NCBI GenBank assembly: GCA_016808115.1
Contig: JAEQBH010001839.1
Coordinates: 1 to 64,000 of the forward strand
Length of the DNA stretch: 64,000 nt
Direction: 5' to 3'
Origin: Tetrastigma voinierianum
Taxonomy: Eukaryota > Streptophyta > Magnoliopsida > Vitales > Vitaceae
Shown: positions 23,960 to 35,399 of the stretch, piece by piece
Numbering within the stretch: position 1 is the first letter of the stretch
Layout of the letters: every line of letters begins with the position of its first letter
Position numbers and translations under genes: made by a program
Notes under the pieces: generated by a model
Database searches by the model: none
What the model saw: only the letters and a program-made list of their open reading frames with translations
What the model was told of the DNA's origin: nothing

Positions 23960-25870
23960 CACCTTACTATTCATCATAGTGACTAAAGTGGAAAGATTGC
24001 CTCAAGAATATATGTTTAAAGATTCAGATTTTCTGGAAAACAGGACAGAACAAAGTTTATGCATGAAGATGTAATAAATATGAAGTATATATTATAGTAG
24101 ATTACAGACTCTCCTAGACAAGATTAGCTATTACATCAAGAAGGCTTTCAATTAGTAAATATCTAAAGAAAACTAATTACAATGAGAATCAATGATTCTT
24201 GTATCTCTAAAGTCAAATTTGCTAGATCAATCAATGGAATGCCAACTAGTTACTACATAGTTGGGAATGTGTTGAGTGTTATACCTCATTAAGTGAAAGA
24301 TTCATAATCTAGCAGGCATCAAAACTTTGTTAAGAGGCCAGAAAGAGGGTTTAAAGGTTGGCACCTTTCTGCTTTTGGTGTGTCTGGAAAGAGCAGAAGT
24401 GCAGGACTTTTGAAGGCTTAGATCTGATTTGGCATTGAAAGATCATTTAAAAGAGTCTTTTCTATTATCATGAGTTCTCTAGGTGATACAAAGCTTTATC
24501 ACATTAGGATTCAGGACAGTCTAAAGACTGGGGTCCCCTCTGCCAGTTGTTAATATCAAATTTTCTAGGACATTAAAACTGAAAAATCAAAAGACTGAAA
24601 TTCAATGGAGTCACAACCACATTCATGTATCATGGATGTCCCATATTTAAGTATAAAACTCCTAGGTAGATATACATAAATTCATGTTGTCCACATTGAT
24701 ATTCATCAAGCCTTATTGAACAAGGCCCTACTAGAGGTCAAACTATTGGTTATGTCTCAAAGGGCATGAATTTGCATCAAAGAAACAATCATGAAAGTAG
24801 AGAACTCCTAGGTAGAAATATTTGTGTTCCCTTTGTATTTATGATGTCCCTTCACTTTATAAATCCTAACCATTTTCTGATAAATGCCATAACAAATTTA
24901 CATTTTGGTTTTACTCTCAACAAAAATAATATCTGCAGAGGATTTTAGAAAAATAGAAGGAAAGAAAACCAAGGAAAAAATAAAATATGGAGGCGGTAAA
25001 TGATCGGAAATGGTTCGATAAAGAATTATAATCAATCTTGGATTTAGAACCTGAAGATATATACACATTGTTGAATCACATTAAATCCAGTTCATAGATT
25101 GATTTTTCATTTAGTTATGTTCTTACAAGTAGCAAGATAGATGGAATAATATGAAAATATTGAGCATGAAAATATGGCAGGGTTAGTGACTACCAGAACC
25201 AGCGGATTCAGGAATAACACATAAGATATGGCATGAAAATACCTAGTTGTCTGCATGTTTCATTCCCTTTAGTGGAGTATAGTGCTCATGAAGATGAAGG
25301 TTATGAGGATAGACATGATTACATGTAAATTATGCCAATATGATTTCATGTATGGAGTGAAAATTTAGTAATAGAATCTGCAAAGGTTTTATTTTATTCA
25401 GAAACACTTATCTTATCACAAGATGAACAATGGCAGTACACCTACTACACTCAATATAACATGACATATATTTTATATATATTGAAATAAAAGTATATAA
25501 TACAACCATACAGAGAAAGTAGATCCAATAACAAGAAGTGGGTCACTGCCACAACATAATTCACATACCAAAAAGCTGCATTAACTGAACTTAAGAAAAT
25601 AGAGAAACAGAAATGAAGTCAGAGGTGTAGATGAACTCATAGAAAATGCAGAAGGAATGGTGGGAGGAAGAAGACCCTGCTGAGAAAGTGGCACACCAAC
25701 AGGGGAAGGGATCAGGGGAGTAATGTTTGCAGGGGAAGTTGAGATGGATGAAGTTTGTAGATTTAGCTGATATGGAAAGGCTACTGAGGAATGAATGGTG
25801 ATGAAAACCATGAAGATTGATGTTGATGACCAAATGGCTTCCATTAAATGATGTAGACAAAGAGAGAGAG
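23960..25870. repeat. Sub-repeat S3
   Basis: Unit B counterpart of S1, but without the solo LTR: at 24,870-24,900 it reads straight through the site where S1 is interrupted, so it serves as the empty-site reference. Confidence 0.8.
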
Positions 25871-25874
25871 AGAG

Positions 25875-26400
25875 TTTCTCATGGTCAACTTCAGGTTCAG
25901 ATTTTCTTCTGCTTCTGATTCTGAGCTTTCAGGTTCAGAAACAGCTACACTTGACTCCACTTCAGAAGAACAGAGATATGGGCATCAATCTGAAGAAGGA
26001 ATGTGCTTTTTGCCACTTCAGAAGCAAATATTGACATTTCAAAATTATGCTTTCTGACAGGTAAAGCTATTATGCCGATATCTCAACAGAAATTCTGAAT
26101 CCATGACCAACTTCAGAACATTCAGAAGTGAACAAAATCAAAGATAAAAAAATGGTCATTGTATGTTGAGAGATTAGAAAGTTATCTACGAACGCACACA
26201 TATAGATATCTACGTCGTGAAATAACTTGGGTTTCAGAATACATTTTGTCTAACTAGAGATAGCAAATTAACTAGGGATTCAAGATGCGTTTTTTCAGAT
26301 ATTGATAGTATCTACTGCTAAAGTAGGCTCCACTTCCTCCCTCACCAATGCCTTGAAATCACAAGATCAGAAAATGAAATGATAAAGAACTTACAGCCAT
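25875..26400 (-). pseudogene. Acidic coding-like segment, copy B
   Basis: Minus-strand Ser/Glu-rich peptide (VSEPESSESEAEENLNLKLT) with better-preserved codons than copy A at 15,475. The flanks to ~26,400 are collinear with 15,660-15,960. Function unknown. It may be part of the kinesin gene's tail or an unrelated captured exon. Confidence 0.35.
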
Positions 26401-26639
26401 AACAAGGATAGGAACGACTTCCATTATAATTAATTTAGATTTTACTCTGATGGCACTGAAAATCCTACATCTCCAAGGACAGAGAGCGTGAAAACAATAA
26501 CTCCTCAAAGACCAAGCAATACTTGGAATCCAAACCATTAAATCAAAATAATAACTAGTGCAGGCTTGAACTAGTCAAGCACTATAAATCCCATTATCCA
26601 AAGCTTCAAATATACTGTAACTAAATTAATCTTTCAAAC

Positions 26640-28640
26640 CTTACTTTAATTATAGCGACTAAAGTAGAAAAGATTGCCTCAAGAATATATGTTTAAAGTG
26701 ATTTAGATACATTAACATAAAAAAAAAATTTGCATTCTGAAAACATGACAGAATGCATCTATGCATAAAGATGTAATAAATATAAGAAGCATATATTATA
26801 TAGATTAAGAAAGGATATACTAGACAAGATTAGCTATTAAGATATCAGCGCTTCCAATAGTCAATATCTAAAGAAAACTAATTAGTGGAGAATCAATCAT
26901 TCTTGTATCTCTAAAATCATATTTGCTAGATTAATCAACTAATGCCAACTTAGTTACTATATAGTTGGGAATGTGTTGAGTGTTATACTCTCATTATGAA
27001 AAAGATTCATAATTCAGCAAGAATAAAATTGTTAGCGAGGCGTAATGAGGATTTATGTGTTGCCACCTTTCTACTTGTTTGGTGTGTTTGGAAAGAGTGT
27101 AAGGGAGGACTTTTGAAGGCTTACATCTCGATTTGGCATTGAAAGATCATCTCAAAAGTCTTTTTTCTCTCGTTTGTGAGTTCTATAGTAATACAAGCTT
27201 ATCATTACTAGATTTAGACACCGAGATCGAGGTCCCTCTCGCCAATCGTTAATATCAAATTTTCTAGACATTAAAATGAAAATCAAAATGACTCAAATCT
27301 CGGAGTCACAACCATATTCATGTATCATGGATGTCCCATATTTGAGCAGGTGAACTCCTAGGCGCGCATATACAGAAAGTCATGTTGTCCACATTGATAT
27401 TCACTGCCTTATTTAATTTTCTATAGCCTTATAGAACAAGCGACCTACCAGATGTCAAACACTTGGTCGTCACAAAGGAGTTTGAATGGCATCAAAGCAA
27501 CAATCATGAAAGTAGAGAACCCCTAGGGGTAGTAAATATTTGTTCCCTTGTATTTGTGGTGTTCCCTACTATAACCTAGCCATTTTCCGGGGAACACAAA
27601 TGCCAACAAAATCTCTAAATTTCCCCGGCTTCAACTCGTAAAATTATTATCTCGTGAGGATTTTAGAAAAATAAAAGGAAAAAGAAAAACCAAGGAAAAA
27701 ATAAATATGGAGGAATTAAGCAATTACTGAAATGGTCTTCCATGAGAATTAATCATTCTTGATTTAGGCACTGAAGATATATGACACAATTTTGGAATCT
27801 CACTAAATCTCATTCATAGATTGTTTTCTTTTATTTAGTTATGTTCTTACTAAAGAGCAAAGATAGATGGAATAATCCTAAAATATAAAGGAGCATGGCT
27901 AACAACCAACCATCAAGACACCGAAACATTATGTTATAGCGGTTACCGACTACCATAACCGAATGATTAAAGAATAACACATAATATATGGCATGAAAAA
28001 TACCTAGTTGGTTCATATTTCAATTCTAGGTTAGGATAGTGCGCAAGAAGATGAAGGTTATAAGAATAGACAAGATTACATGTAAATTATGCCAATATGG
28101 ATTTCATGTAATGCTGTAGTGAAAATTTAGTAATAGAATCAAGAAGAGTTTTATTTTTATTCATAAACACTACTTTCTATTTGGCTAGTAATAATAATGG
28201 CATACACCTAACATCACATGACATATATTTTAAATATACTAGAAATAAAAGTATATAACACAACCATACAGAGAAAGTAGATCCAATAACAAGAAGTGGG
28301 TCGCTGCCTACAACATAATTCACATACCAGAAAGCTGCATTAAGAGAACCTGAGAAAATAGAGAAACATAAATGAAGTCAGAGGTGTAGATGAACTTAGG
28401 AAAATACGGGGAAGGTGTGGGCAAAACTAAAACATGAGAAAGTGGCATCAACATAGGAGAGGGAATCAGGGGAGTAATGTTTGCAGGGGAAGTTGAGATG
28501 GATGAAGTTTGTAGATTTAGCTATTATGGAATGGCTACTAAGGAATCAATTGTGATGAAAACCATGAAGATTGATGTTGATGACCAAATGGATGCCTATA
28601 AATGATGTAGACAAGTTTCTCTACTAAATGTGCCTGCAGA
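26640..28640. repeat. Sub-repeat S4
   Basis: Unit B counterpart of S2, ~2.0 kb. In 27,010-27,260 many words differ from S3 in the CAG/CTG-to-CG manner (for example ctctcgcc for ctctgcc). Confidence 0.75.
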
Positions 28641-28659
28641 AAGAGAGAGATGAGAGAGA

Positions 28660-29790
28660 GGAATCTTACAATGATGATTGAGGCTTAAAGGGTCTCGTAA
28701 GAAGGCTTCTTAGGGCCTAAAGGCTAGTGGGTTGTGGTGTAAGAATACAGGCTTATCACTAATGAAAAACTCATCTGCAAGTCCCATTTGCATGCCACAC
28801 AAGGAAAAACTCTTCTCCAATGAATGCTTCAATATCACCAAAATACTTCTATATCCTAAAAAATTCTCCACCTTCTTCCTTTCTGAAATTTCCAACAATT
28901 GCATGCTAATGAACTTAGAAAACAACCAGATATTGAAAAACAATAGTAGGTTTGAACAACATCGATCTCAACAACAATAGTATACATTCTCTCTATCTAC
29001 TAACTTCAACAGGATCTCAAGCGGCTTTAGCACATCAACCATCAGAAATAAAAGGAGGCAAATCCATGAGTCCCATGATAATGCCTCTTGCATCGGTTTG
29101 GGTTACTGTTTGGTTCACGGCTCTTAGTAGATAGAAGCAATGGAGTTTGGGTTATAACTTTTGTTTTTGTAGGTATTAGAAATGAAAAATTCGAGATCTT
29201 TTTACAGTTTTTGGGTTTAAAAAACTAATATAAAGAAAAAAATTCACTTCCTCTCTGTATTAGATTTACTATTTGTTTGGTGGCAGAGAAAATGTAAGAA
29301 AAATAATCCCAAACAACAGACACTTAAGCCAACTCCTCGTTGTATTCTAGTAATGTATTCTATTTCTTCTCTAGTAGGCAAAACCTGTGATTTCTCCCCA
29401 TGCAGAGATGTTAGCAGGAGAGAAAACTCAAACTTATTCATAAAACAAAAATAAAAAAATAAATAGAATGAGAGAGCGTAGCGAGGAAAAGAAAGAACAA
29501 AGAAACAATTCTACTCCTTCAAACCTGTGAACGAAAATGGAGACAAAACCCTAGGATGGAGGACAACATAAACGCAGCGTTTTGAGAACATACCTTCCTC
29601 AGTGAAAGCGGGTCTCATTCTCTTCTTCCTTATCACAATCGAACCAAAAATACGAAAGAACATAAAAATACGAACCTACAAATAGGATAAAAGAGGTTAA
29701 AAAAGTAGACGTAGGTCAAACGGTCAAGCTCATCCATTATGCCATAAAAAGAAAAACTGATACTGATACATTAAACATAAGTCCAAGCTC
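28660..29790. repeat. Unit B segment between S4 and the kinesin exons
   Basis: Collinear with 18,220-19,610. Opposite-strand ORFs at 28,710-28,943 and 28,732-28,980 overlap almost fully, and neither is supported as a protein. No RNA gene seen. Confidence 0.5.
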
Positions 29791-29794
29791 AAAG

Positions 29795-30330
29795 AGTCTT
29801 TTTCTCTTGGTCAAGGAGTTCTCTAGGTGATACAAGTTTACCATTACTAGATTTAGGATAGTCTGGAGACTAAGGTCCCCTATGCCAGTTGTTAATATCA
29901 AATTTTCTAGGACATTAAAAATGAAAAATCAGAAGACTAAAATTCAGTGGAGTCACAACCATATTCATGTATCATGGATGTCCCATAATCAGTATAGAAC
30001 ACCTGGGTAAAATATCACAAGAACTTCATGCTGTCCACATTGATATTCATCAGCCTTATTTAATTTTCATAGCCTTATAGAACAAGGACCTACCAGATGT
30101 CAAACACTTGGCTATGTCTCAAAGGAATTATGAATGGCATCAAACAACAATCATGAAAGTAGAAAACTCTAGGTAGAAATGTTGTTCCTTGTATTTGTGG
30201 TGTTCCTCACTTCATAAATCCTAGCCATTTTCTGGGAACACAAATGCGAACAAAATCTCTACTGGTTTCAACTCTCAACAAAATAATATCTGCAGAGGAT
30301 TTTAGAAAAATAAAGGAAAATTAAAATAGA
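29795..30330. repeat. Partial sub-repeat next to kinesin exons, unit B
   Basis: The second half of the sub-repeat only (from ctttttctcttggtc to ggattttagaaaaata). The same partial copy is at 19,615-20,150 in unit A. Its right edge abuts the switch I exon of the kinesin fragment, so the repeated DNA sits inside the kinesin gene, probably as intron. Confidence 0.7.
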
Positions 30331-30332
30331 GT

Positions 30333-30955
30333 GCATGGGACCGTGAGGAAGTTTCATTAACTTGCAGGTTGATTCACTAGTTCTCTTTAGGTTTCCTTGT
30401 TGAAGCAATTCCATCACCTGTCACCATCCAAACTCTGATTCCATCCCGGTGTCTAATCATCTATCTTTCATTCAAAAAGAGTTAAGAGAATCACCTCATC
30501 TATGGGATAAGCTTTGTATTGAGTAAGAGTTGTTGCTACAATCCCCTGCAATGCATTTCAACCATTTTATGTCTCAGTTTATCATTCAAGTTATTTCAGT
30601 TTGAGAAATGATCAACTAAAAACAATAAACAGATGTAAAATGTAGTAATCTGAATCATTCATGAAGAACAAAAAAAAAAAAGGAAACAGGCCTGTTTATC
30701 TCCTCTCAGGACAAGAGGCCTTCCAGGGGAAAGCAAATCCCTGATGGTTTCGTTGTAGACCTCAAGGTAGGAGAGTTGAACCACATGATTTCCATCACAG
30801 CTCCTCTGCCTGATCTTGGTGAAGAGATCTTTTATTGCTAAAACCATTACTCCTGGATTCTCCATGGTACCCAGCATTGTGTATGTTTTCCCAGCTCTTG
30901 TGGCACCATAACAGAACACTGACCCTTGCAATATTGCATATCCATATGCTTGCAT
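30333..30955 (-). pseudogene. Kinesin-8 N-terminal motor exons, copy B
   Basis: Three exons on the minus strand with plausible splice sites. Exon a (30,955-30,692) has VFCYGATRAGKTYTMLGTM, then ENPGVMVLAIKDLFTKIRQR, SYLEVYNETIRDLLSPG, and stays open. Exon b (30,545-30,495, 51 bp, flanked by CAG and GT) encodes GIVATTLTQYKAYPIDE. Exon c (30,417-~30,333) encodes VMELLQQGNLKRTSEST and, after a one-base shift, NETSSRSHA (switch I). The exon order and sequence are those of plant KIN-8. The P-loop Gly before Ala-Gly-Lys-Thr is Arg (codon 30,896-30,898). The RN pair of the usual LQGRNGSVF is missing. Confidence 0.85.
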
Positions 30956-31227
30956 TCTCCAACATGCTCAGTTGCCCAACCAAGAGCTAAGAAATTATCA
31001 CTGGAAAATGTTAAGATCAACATTCTCTGATTCTATCTCCTAATGCACAGAATTCCTATGGAGTTATATAAGTCAATTGAGTACTGTACATGCTTTTGTG
31101 ATACAACAACAATTTAATTATATTAAAAGCAATATTGTAAGGCCAGAATTCGATTTAGAAAAATGCATGAAATACGTAATTTCGATTACAAAATTATTAT
31201 TTCGATTAAAAATCCAGAATTTATTCT

Positions 31228-31340
31228 CTAGATCTCGAATGATGAAATGGATTTCACCGTTGGAATCGTCTCGCGAAATCTAGCTAGCACGTAAAATTTC
31301 GTCGAATTCCGAGACAGTCGGAAATTTACACGTTTCGAGG
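31228..31340 (+). promoter_or_regulatory. Conserved LTR box (E1 copy)
   Basis: About 110 bp beginning ctagatctcg.atga.gaaa and running through gaatcgtctcgcgaaatctag to ccgagac..tcgga. Related copies lie at 48,838-48,950 (E2), 48,545-48,659 (R1, reverse), 51,765-51,870 and 59,041-59,140 (E3, more diverged). It lies within ~100-250 bp of the LTR start, inside U3. A regulatory role is inference only. Confidence 0.45.
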
Positions 31341-32349
31341 CGTCATTTAGATGTAGTAAAGCAGATTTTCGATACGACAATCGCGTTTGCAATCTTTCAT
31401 GTGCCATAAGTGGTATGAGTGAAAATGATGAAAATGGACTGGCGAGATAGTGCCGAATGTGGCCCCAGAGAAATAAGGGAATTAATTAATGAAAATGGAT
31501 TAAATGAACTAAAAGACAAAAAAAAAAAAAAAAACGCTACAGTGGCCGTCTTCTTCAAACAAAAGAAAAGGAAAAACATGAAATAGAAGGAGGGGGAACC
31601 AGTAGCCAAACAGAAAATGGATTTTAGAGAGAGAACCTAAAGCTTCTCTCTAGAATACCGATACGTCAGAGAGAGCGAGTCAAAATTAGATCGGAGCAAG
31701 AAGGAAAGTTGTTACACGGGTATTTGCAGCGTGGACACCGGTTTTAGGGTTTTTCGACCAAACTCCGTGAGTAGGGTTTAACATACTTGGGTTTTATTAC
31801 CGGCTTTAAATCTTTCTGAATGTTTGGGTCGGAATGAGGCCTTTAGGGACCGTTTGATCGATCCCAAACCTTGGGCCCGAATTGATATAATTTTTGGAGC
31901 ACCAAATGGAGCGGCCGTGAGCGTCACAATTTGTTTGGGTTAAATGGATGATGAATTGATCAATAAATCATGTATTGGGTTGTTTGAGGCCGGAAATGGC
32001 CGTGAAATGGGGGTTCACAAGGAACGATGGTGTGATTTTCGATAATAGTAGTAGGGTTTCACTGACTAAACAGTGTTCTCAAAATATATTTTTGTGAAAA
32101 TATGTGTTTGGTCGAGTGATTTAAATTAAATTGCTCGTGTTTGATCATTAGCCCAAGTGAGCTAATTTTGATGTATGAAATGAGAATTTACATGACATGA
32201 TTGTGTGAATTGATTGTTTTGTAAATATATGCATGTTTATATATTTACATGTGAATTAGACTGTATTGGAATTGGCATACATGCATTCCATATGCCCTTG
32301 GAACACCCTAGGACTATAGGAGTGAGTGCATGAGATGAGTCTAGAGAAA

Positions 32350-32520
32350 ACGGTTCGGAGGGTTGTCTAAAAATATTAATTATCGGAGGGTAGTCAAAAT
32401 TAAAAATATCAATCGTCGGAGACGGCCCAATTGATATTTATCGGAGGGTAGTCCACAAACAAATAATGTATCAATCGTCGGAGACAGCCCAATTGATATA
32501 TATACATCGGAGGGTTGTCC
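32350..32520 (+). repeat. Alternating hairpin repeat in E1 LTR
   Basis: Six alternating units: tcggagggt(t/a)gtc at about 32,354, 32,383, 32,440 and 32,506, and tcgtcggagac(g/a)gcccaattgatat at about 32,413 and 32,474. The latter form hairpins: AAATATCAAT (32,404-32,413) pairs with ATTGATATTT (32,430-32,439) around an inner CGTC-GGA-GACG. Confidence 0.7.
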
Positions 32521-33148
32521 ACTAACAAAATAATAATTCTCATACGAGGCTTAGGCGAGTGTGAGAGAGTTGGTGAGGACTCGGGATCTGAGTTGGTCAT
32601 ATAGACATTCAAGTAGGATCATGCATTTGCTTTAATGTGTGTTTAATTTGGAACATTGCATTTATAATTAGGTAGTGATAGCCCACTTAGAGGCTGGAGA
32701 TTCGCTCTTGACGTTAGGCTCGTGCAATCGAGGGATGTTATTTTACAGTGCGAGGGCATGCGAGGGGCGAGATCTGAGGCGAGGATTAGAAGAAAGTCGA
32801 GGTTGTGGCTTTGGTTCTGATTTAAACATGTATTAGAACTCTATAAGTTTGATATATGTTGTATAAGAGTAAAAACATATTAACTCTTGTAACTATTGGG
32901 TATATAGTTGGATTCATAGTTGGTATGTATATTGAGTATTGTTTATGGGCCCAAGTGGTCGTATTGGATATATTGGATAATATTGCAATGTTTGGGACAG
33001 GATATGCAGGTATTGTATTTGGGTAGAGCTCCCCGTACAAAGGAGACTGCCGTTACGTGAGAAATGTCGGTCGCTCGGCGATTACTTTGAGTGTTCCGCG
33101 AGGTTGGCGGGTGGTCAACGGGGACACCTCGGGTTTGGGCGTCACGGC

Positions 33149-33162
33149 TTGGTATCGGAAGC
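33149..33162 (+). other. Primer-binding site of E1
   Basis: ttggtatcggaagc, expected TTGGTATCAGAGC for initiator tRNA-Met. The CAG of the consensus is replaced by CGGA. It is followed by aggt, as usual in this clade. Confidence 0.75.
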
Positions 33163-34190
33163 AGGTATCTGAATGCTACAGGGAGGCTGGTTAGGGTATC
33201 ATCGCGGCCCAGGTGTGGTTCGATGTCGAGTGTAGGTATGAGATTACCTGGGAAATCCCGCGAGGACAAAACTAGGACACTACATGCACGTGTTTTTGTG
33301 TGGTTGATGAAATGTTGTGTGAATGTTTACGATGAATGGTATGTACCATGTCATGTTATGTGAATGTTGTGTAGCAGGAAAAGCTAGCACCATGATGTAG
33401 TGAAAGTTTTGAAAATTTTCTGATGTACAAGAAGTGGAACAAAAATGAGAAAAGAATAAATTTTATAGGAAATTTATTTTTAGGTGATAGAAAATAATTT
33501 TTTCTAAGTTGAAGAAAATCGGAGAAATAAAATTTTATAATTTGTTTTTAAGTATGGAAAAATGGAAAAGAAATGTATAAATAATTTTTTTGAAATGTTT
33601 TAAGTCAAGGCTGGAACTAAAGGGAGTGAAAAATGAAAAAAAATTGGAGCGGCACAGTAAGTCTTTGCCCATTTAACCATGGCTGAGGCTGGGCGCCGGG
33701 CGCGCCTGGCACGGTAGGGCGCTGCAAAGTGGCGTGGGGCGTGTAGAGGCGAGTGCGCCGGCGCGCGGCACGGCGTCTTGCGGGGAGGCAGCTGGGCGTC
33801 TTCTTGGGCCCGACGGCTGGCCACGCCAGTGCCGCACAGGCATTTTTTGACCCCGGTTCCCAGCTAGAGTATGATTTCAAATAAATTTTGGACTGTGTTA
33901 GTGAGCAGGTTTCATAATTTCTTGTTCAAATACAAGGCCCACTCAATTTTTATTAAATTAAATAAAAAATGAAAGAGAAAGTAAAATAAAATAAAATTAG
34001 ACAAAATTTTAAGATTTTCAAAAGTAAAATTTTTGTGGATGAGGAATATTTGATTTGTGGATATCGAATCATGCATTACTTTATAAGTAGGACTTGATAT
34101 ATATCTTTGGTTTTGTGATTAGTGTCTCGAGGTTGTGTTTATGCCTTGGAGATCTTTGTGATGTCATATTGGTGTCATGTTGGATTGTGT
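33163..34190 (+). other. E1 leader with GC-rich tract
   Basis: Non-coding leader between the primer-binding site and gag. AT-rich except for a sharply bounded GC-rich tract at about 33,650-33,860 (ggcgcgcc, ccggcgcgcgg). The same place in E2 holds the GC-rich tract into which E3 inserted. Ala/Pro/Arg-rich ORFs over this tract are compositional artefacts. Confidence 0.6.
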
Positions 34191-35150
34191 GTAGATGTGT
34201 AGTGGGGCTGGGGCATGGGGTGATCCAGGCGACGGTCGGTCCTCAGACATTCCCAGGCTGGCAGCGTGTTTGTGTGTCAATAATGCGGCGCTGGCTGAGG
34301 AAGGAGTGGGTATCCCCTTGTTGGTGCTCATTGCTCGGGCCGAGCATAGGGTGGTGGGGAGGATCCGGGTAACCTCGGAGATTTAGACGCACCATCCTCA
34401 GACGTTCGCGAGGGGAGGCGCGATGGTGTGGGGCCAATGGTTTATGCAAATAGAGAGAATATATTTAGGCTGGAGATCACCTCCGTTGCGACCGGAATCG
34501 AGGTTATTTGCATTCCTGAAATTTGGGGCGAGGCAGGGTATGGTGAGAATGGGCGAGGCAGAGACTTAGAGGCTTTGACATGGCGGAGTTCCGGGAGTTG
34601 TTTTATGGGCAAGTATTTTTCCAAGGCAATGAGAAGCAGTGCGAGAGGCTTTCCCGGGGTTCCTAGTGAGCGAGGAAGGCGATAATGATGATGGACTACG
34701 TGGCTAGTTACGAGTTAGCGAGATTTCTTCGATGACATGTGACCCGCAGACATGGCCACGAGGTGGGAGGGTTAGAGTGGTGGGGGTGTCGTCGTGCCGG
34801 ATATGAGACTCAGCCTACGGGATATGGATTATGATTTGGGACGGCGCGACCATAGAGAGAGATGGAGGATGCTTCAGGAACACTGCAGGGATCTGAGTGT
34901 TTAGTGGTAGAGGAAGAACCCGATCCGATCTTAACTTCCCGGTTGGGAAAGAGCGAAGGCCTCTAATTCACTTGGGGTCCGGTCATGGCCATCAGGGCGA
35001 GGGGATAAATGAGTTACGGTCGGGCGGGACGGATGAGTTGTGCGGGACGGATAAGGGGTGCAGTCGGGCGGAAGGGACGGATGGTGTGCACCATTTCTGG
35101 CTGGCTGGACACATGGGGCAGGATTGCCCAGGAGACGGAGATCCGAGGGT
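34190..35150 (+). pseudogene. E1 gag
   Basis: Frame-shifted gag of the Retrotrans_gag type, readable by comparison with E2 (62,310-62,560). Recognisable blocks are a damaged AFQLKGEAQVWW region at ~34,510-34,555, MAEFRELF at ~34,580-34,605 and DYVASYELARF at ~34,695-34,730. Ser/Gly/Arg-rich linker follows, then the C-terminal half of a CCHC knuckle, GHMGQDCP, at ~35,107-35,130 whose first two cysteines are lost. Gag would package the element RNA. Confidence 0.65.
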
Positions 35151-35399
35151 TTGGGACATCTGGGTCCCGGTCGATGCCGGGACCGAGGAAGGATCTGATA
35201 CGTTCCTCCACCGACCGCAGTGTAGGCCACGGGGCGGTCTCGAGTTTAGGGGTGCTACGAACACCCCACATTTCACGACGGGCCGAGAGGTCAAAGTATG
35301 GGTAGAGCGGAGGATGGGGCCCCTGGCGGGGGACATCATGGGTGCAGGGGCGTGTCTGCGCCGTCACCGCGTTTGAGTCGCGAATCAACGCCCAGCTTG

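Larger units (their letters stand above)
23400..31135 (-). repeat. Kinesin-8 locus duplication, unit B
   Basis: Collinear with unit A (11,780-20,940), with the same block order and the same three N-terminal motor exons at its high end. Unlike A, it still has a recognisable C-terminal motor exon at the low end. At its high end the homology to A stops within a few bases of the Tekay-like element E1 (start 31,136): both copies read acaacaacaatttaatta, then diverge. Confidence 0.8.
31136..33144 (+). mobile_element. 5' LTR of E1
   Basis: Starts TGTAAGGCC and ends ...GGGCGTCA just before the primer-binding site, 2,009 bp. Same family as the E2 LTR (48,764-50,789, 2,026 bp): shared start, shared box at 31,228-31,340, and shared 3' part (ttagaagaaag.cg..gttgtggcttt near 32,790 and 50,430). 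Contains a hairpin array at 32,350-32,520 not preserved in E2. Confidence 0.75.

Noticed and set aside
20165..30955. Functional kinesin gene
   Set aside because: Frameshifts in copy A, a missing central motor region in both copies and stops in the C-terminal exon; could be revisited if the sequence is corrected.
32350..32520. CRISPR-like alternation of repeat and spacer
   Set aside because: Only six short, unequal units, inside an LTR of a plant genome, with no associated genes.
33600..33880. Ala/Pro/Arg-rich ORFs in the E1 leader
   Set aside because: They come from the GC-rich tract and have no start context or similarity to the E2 leader at protein level.
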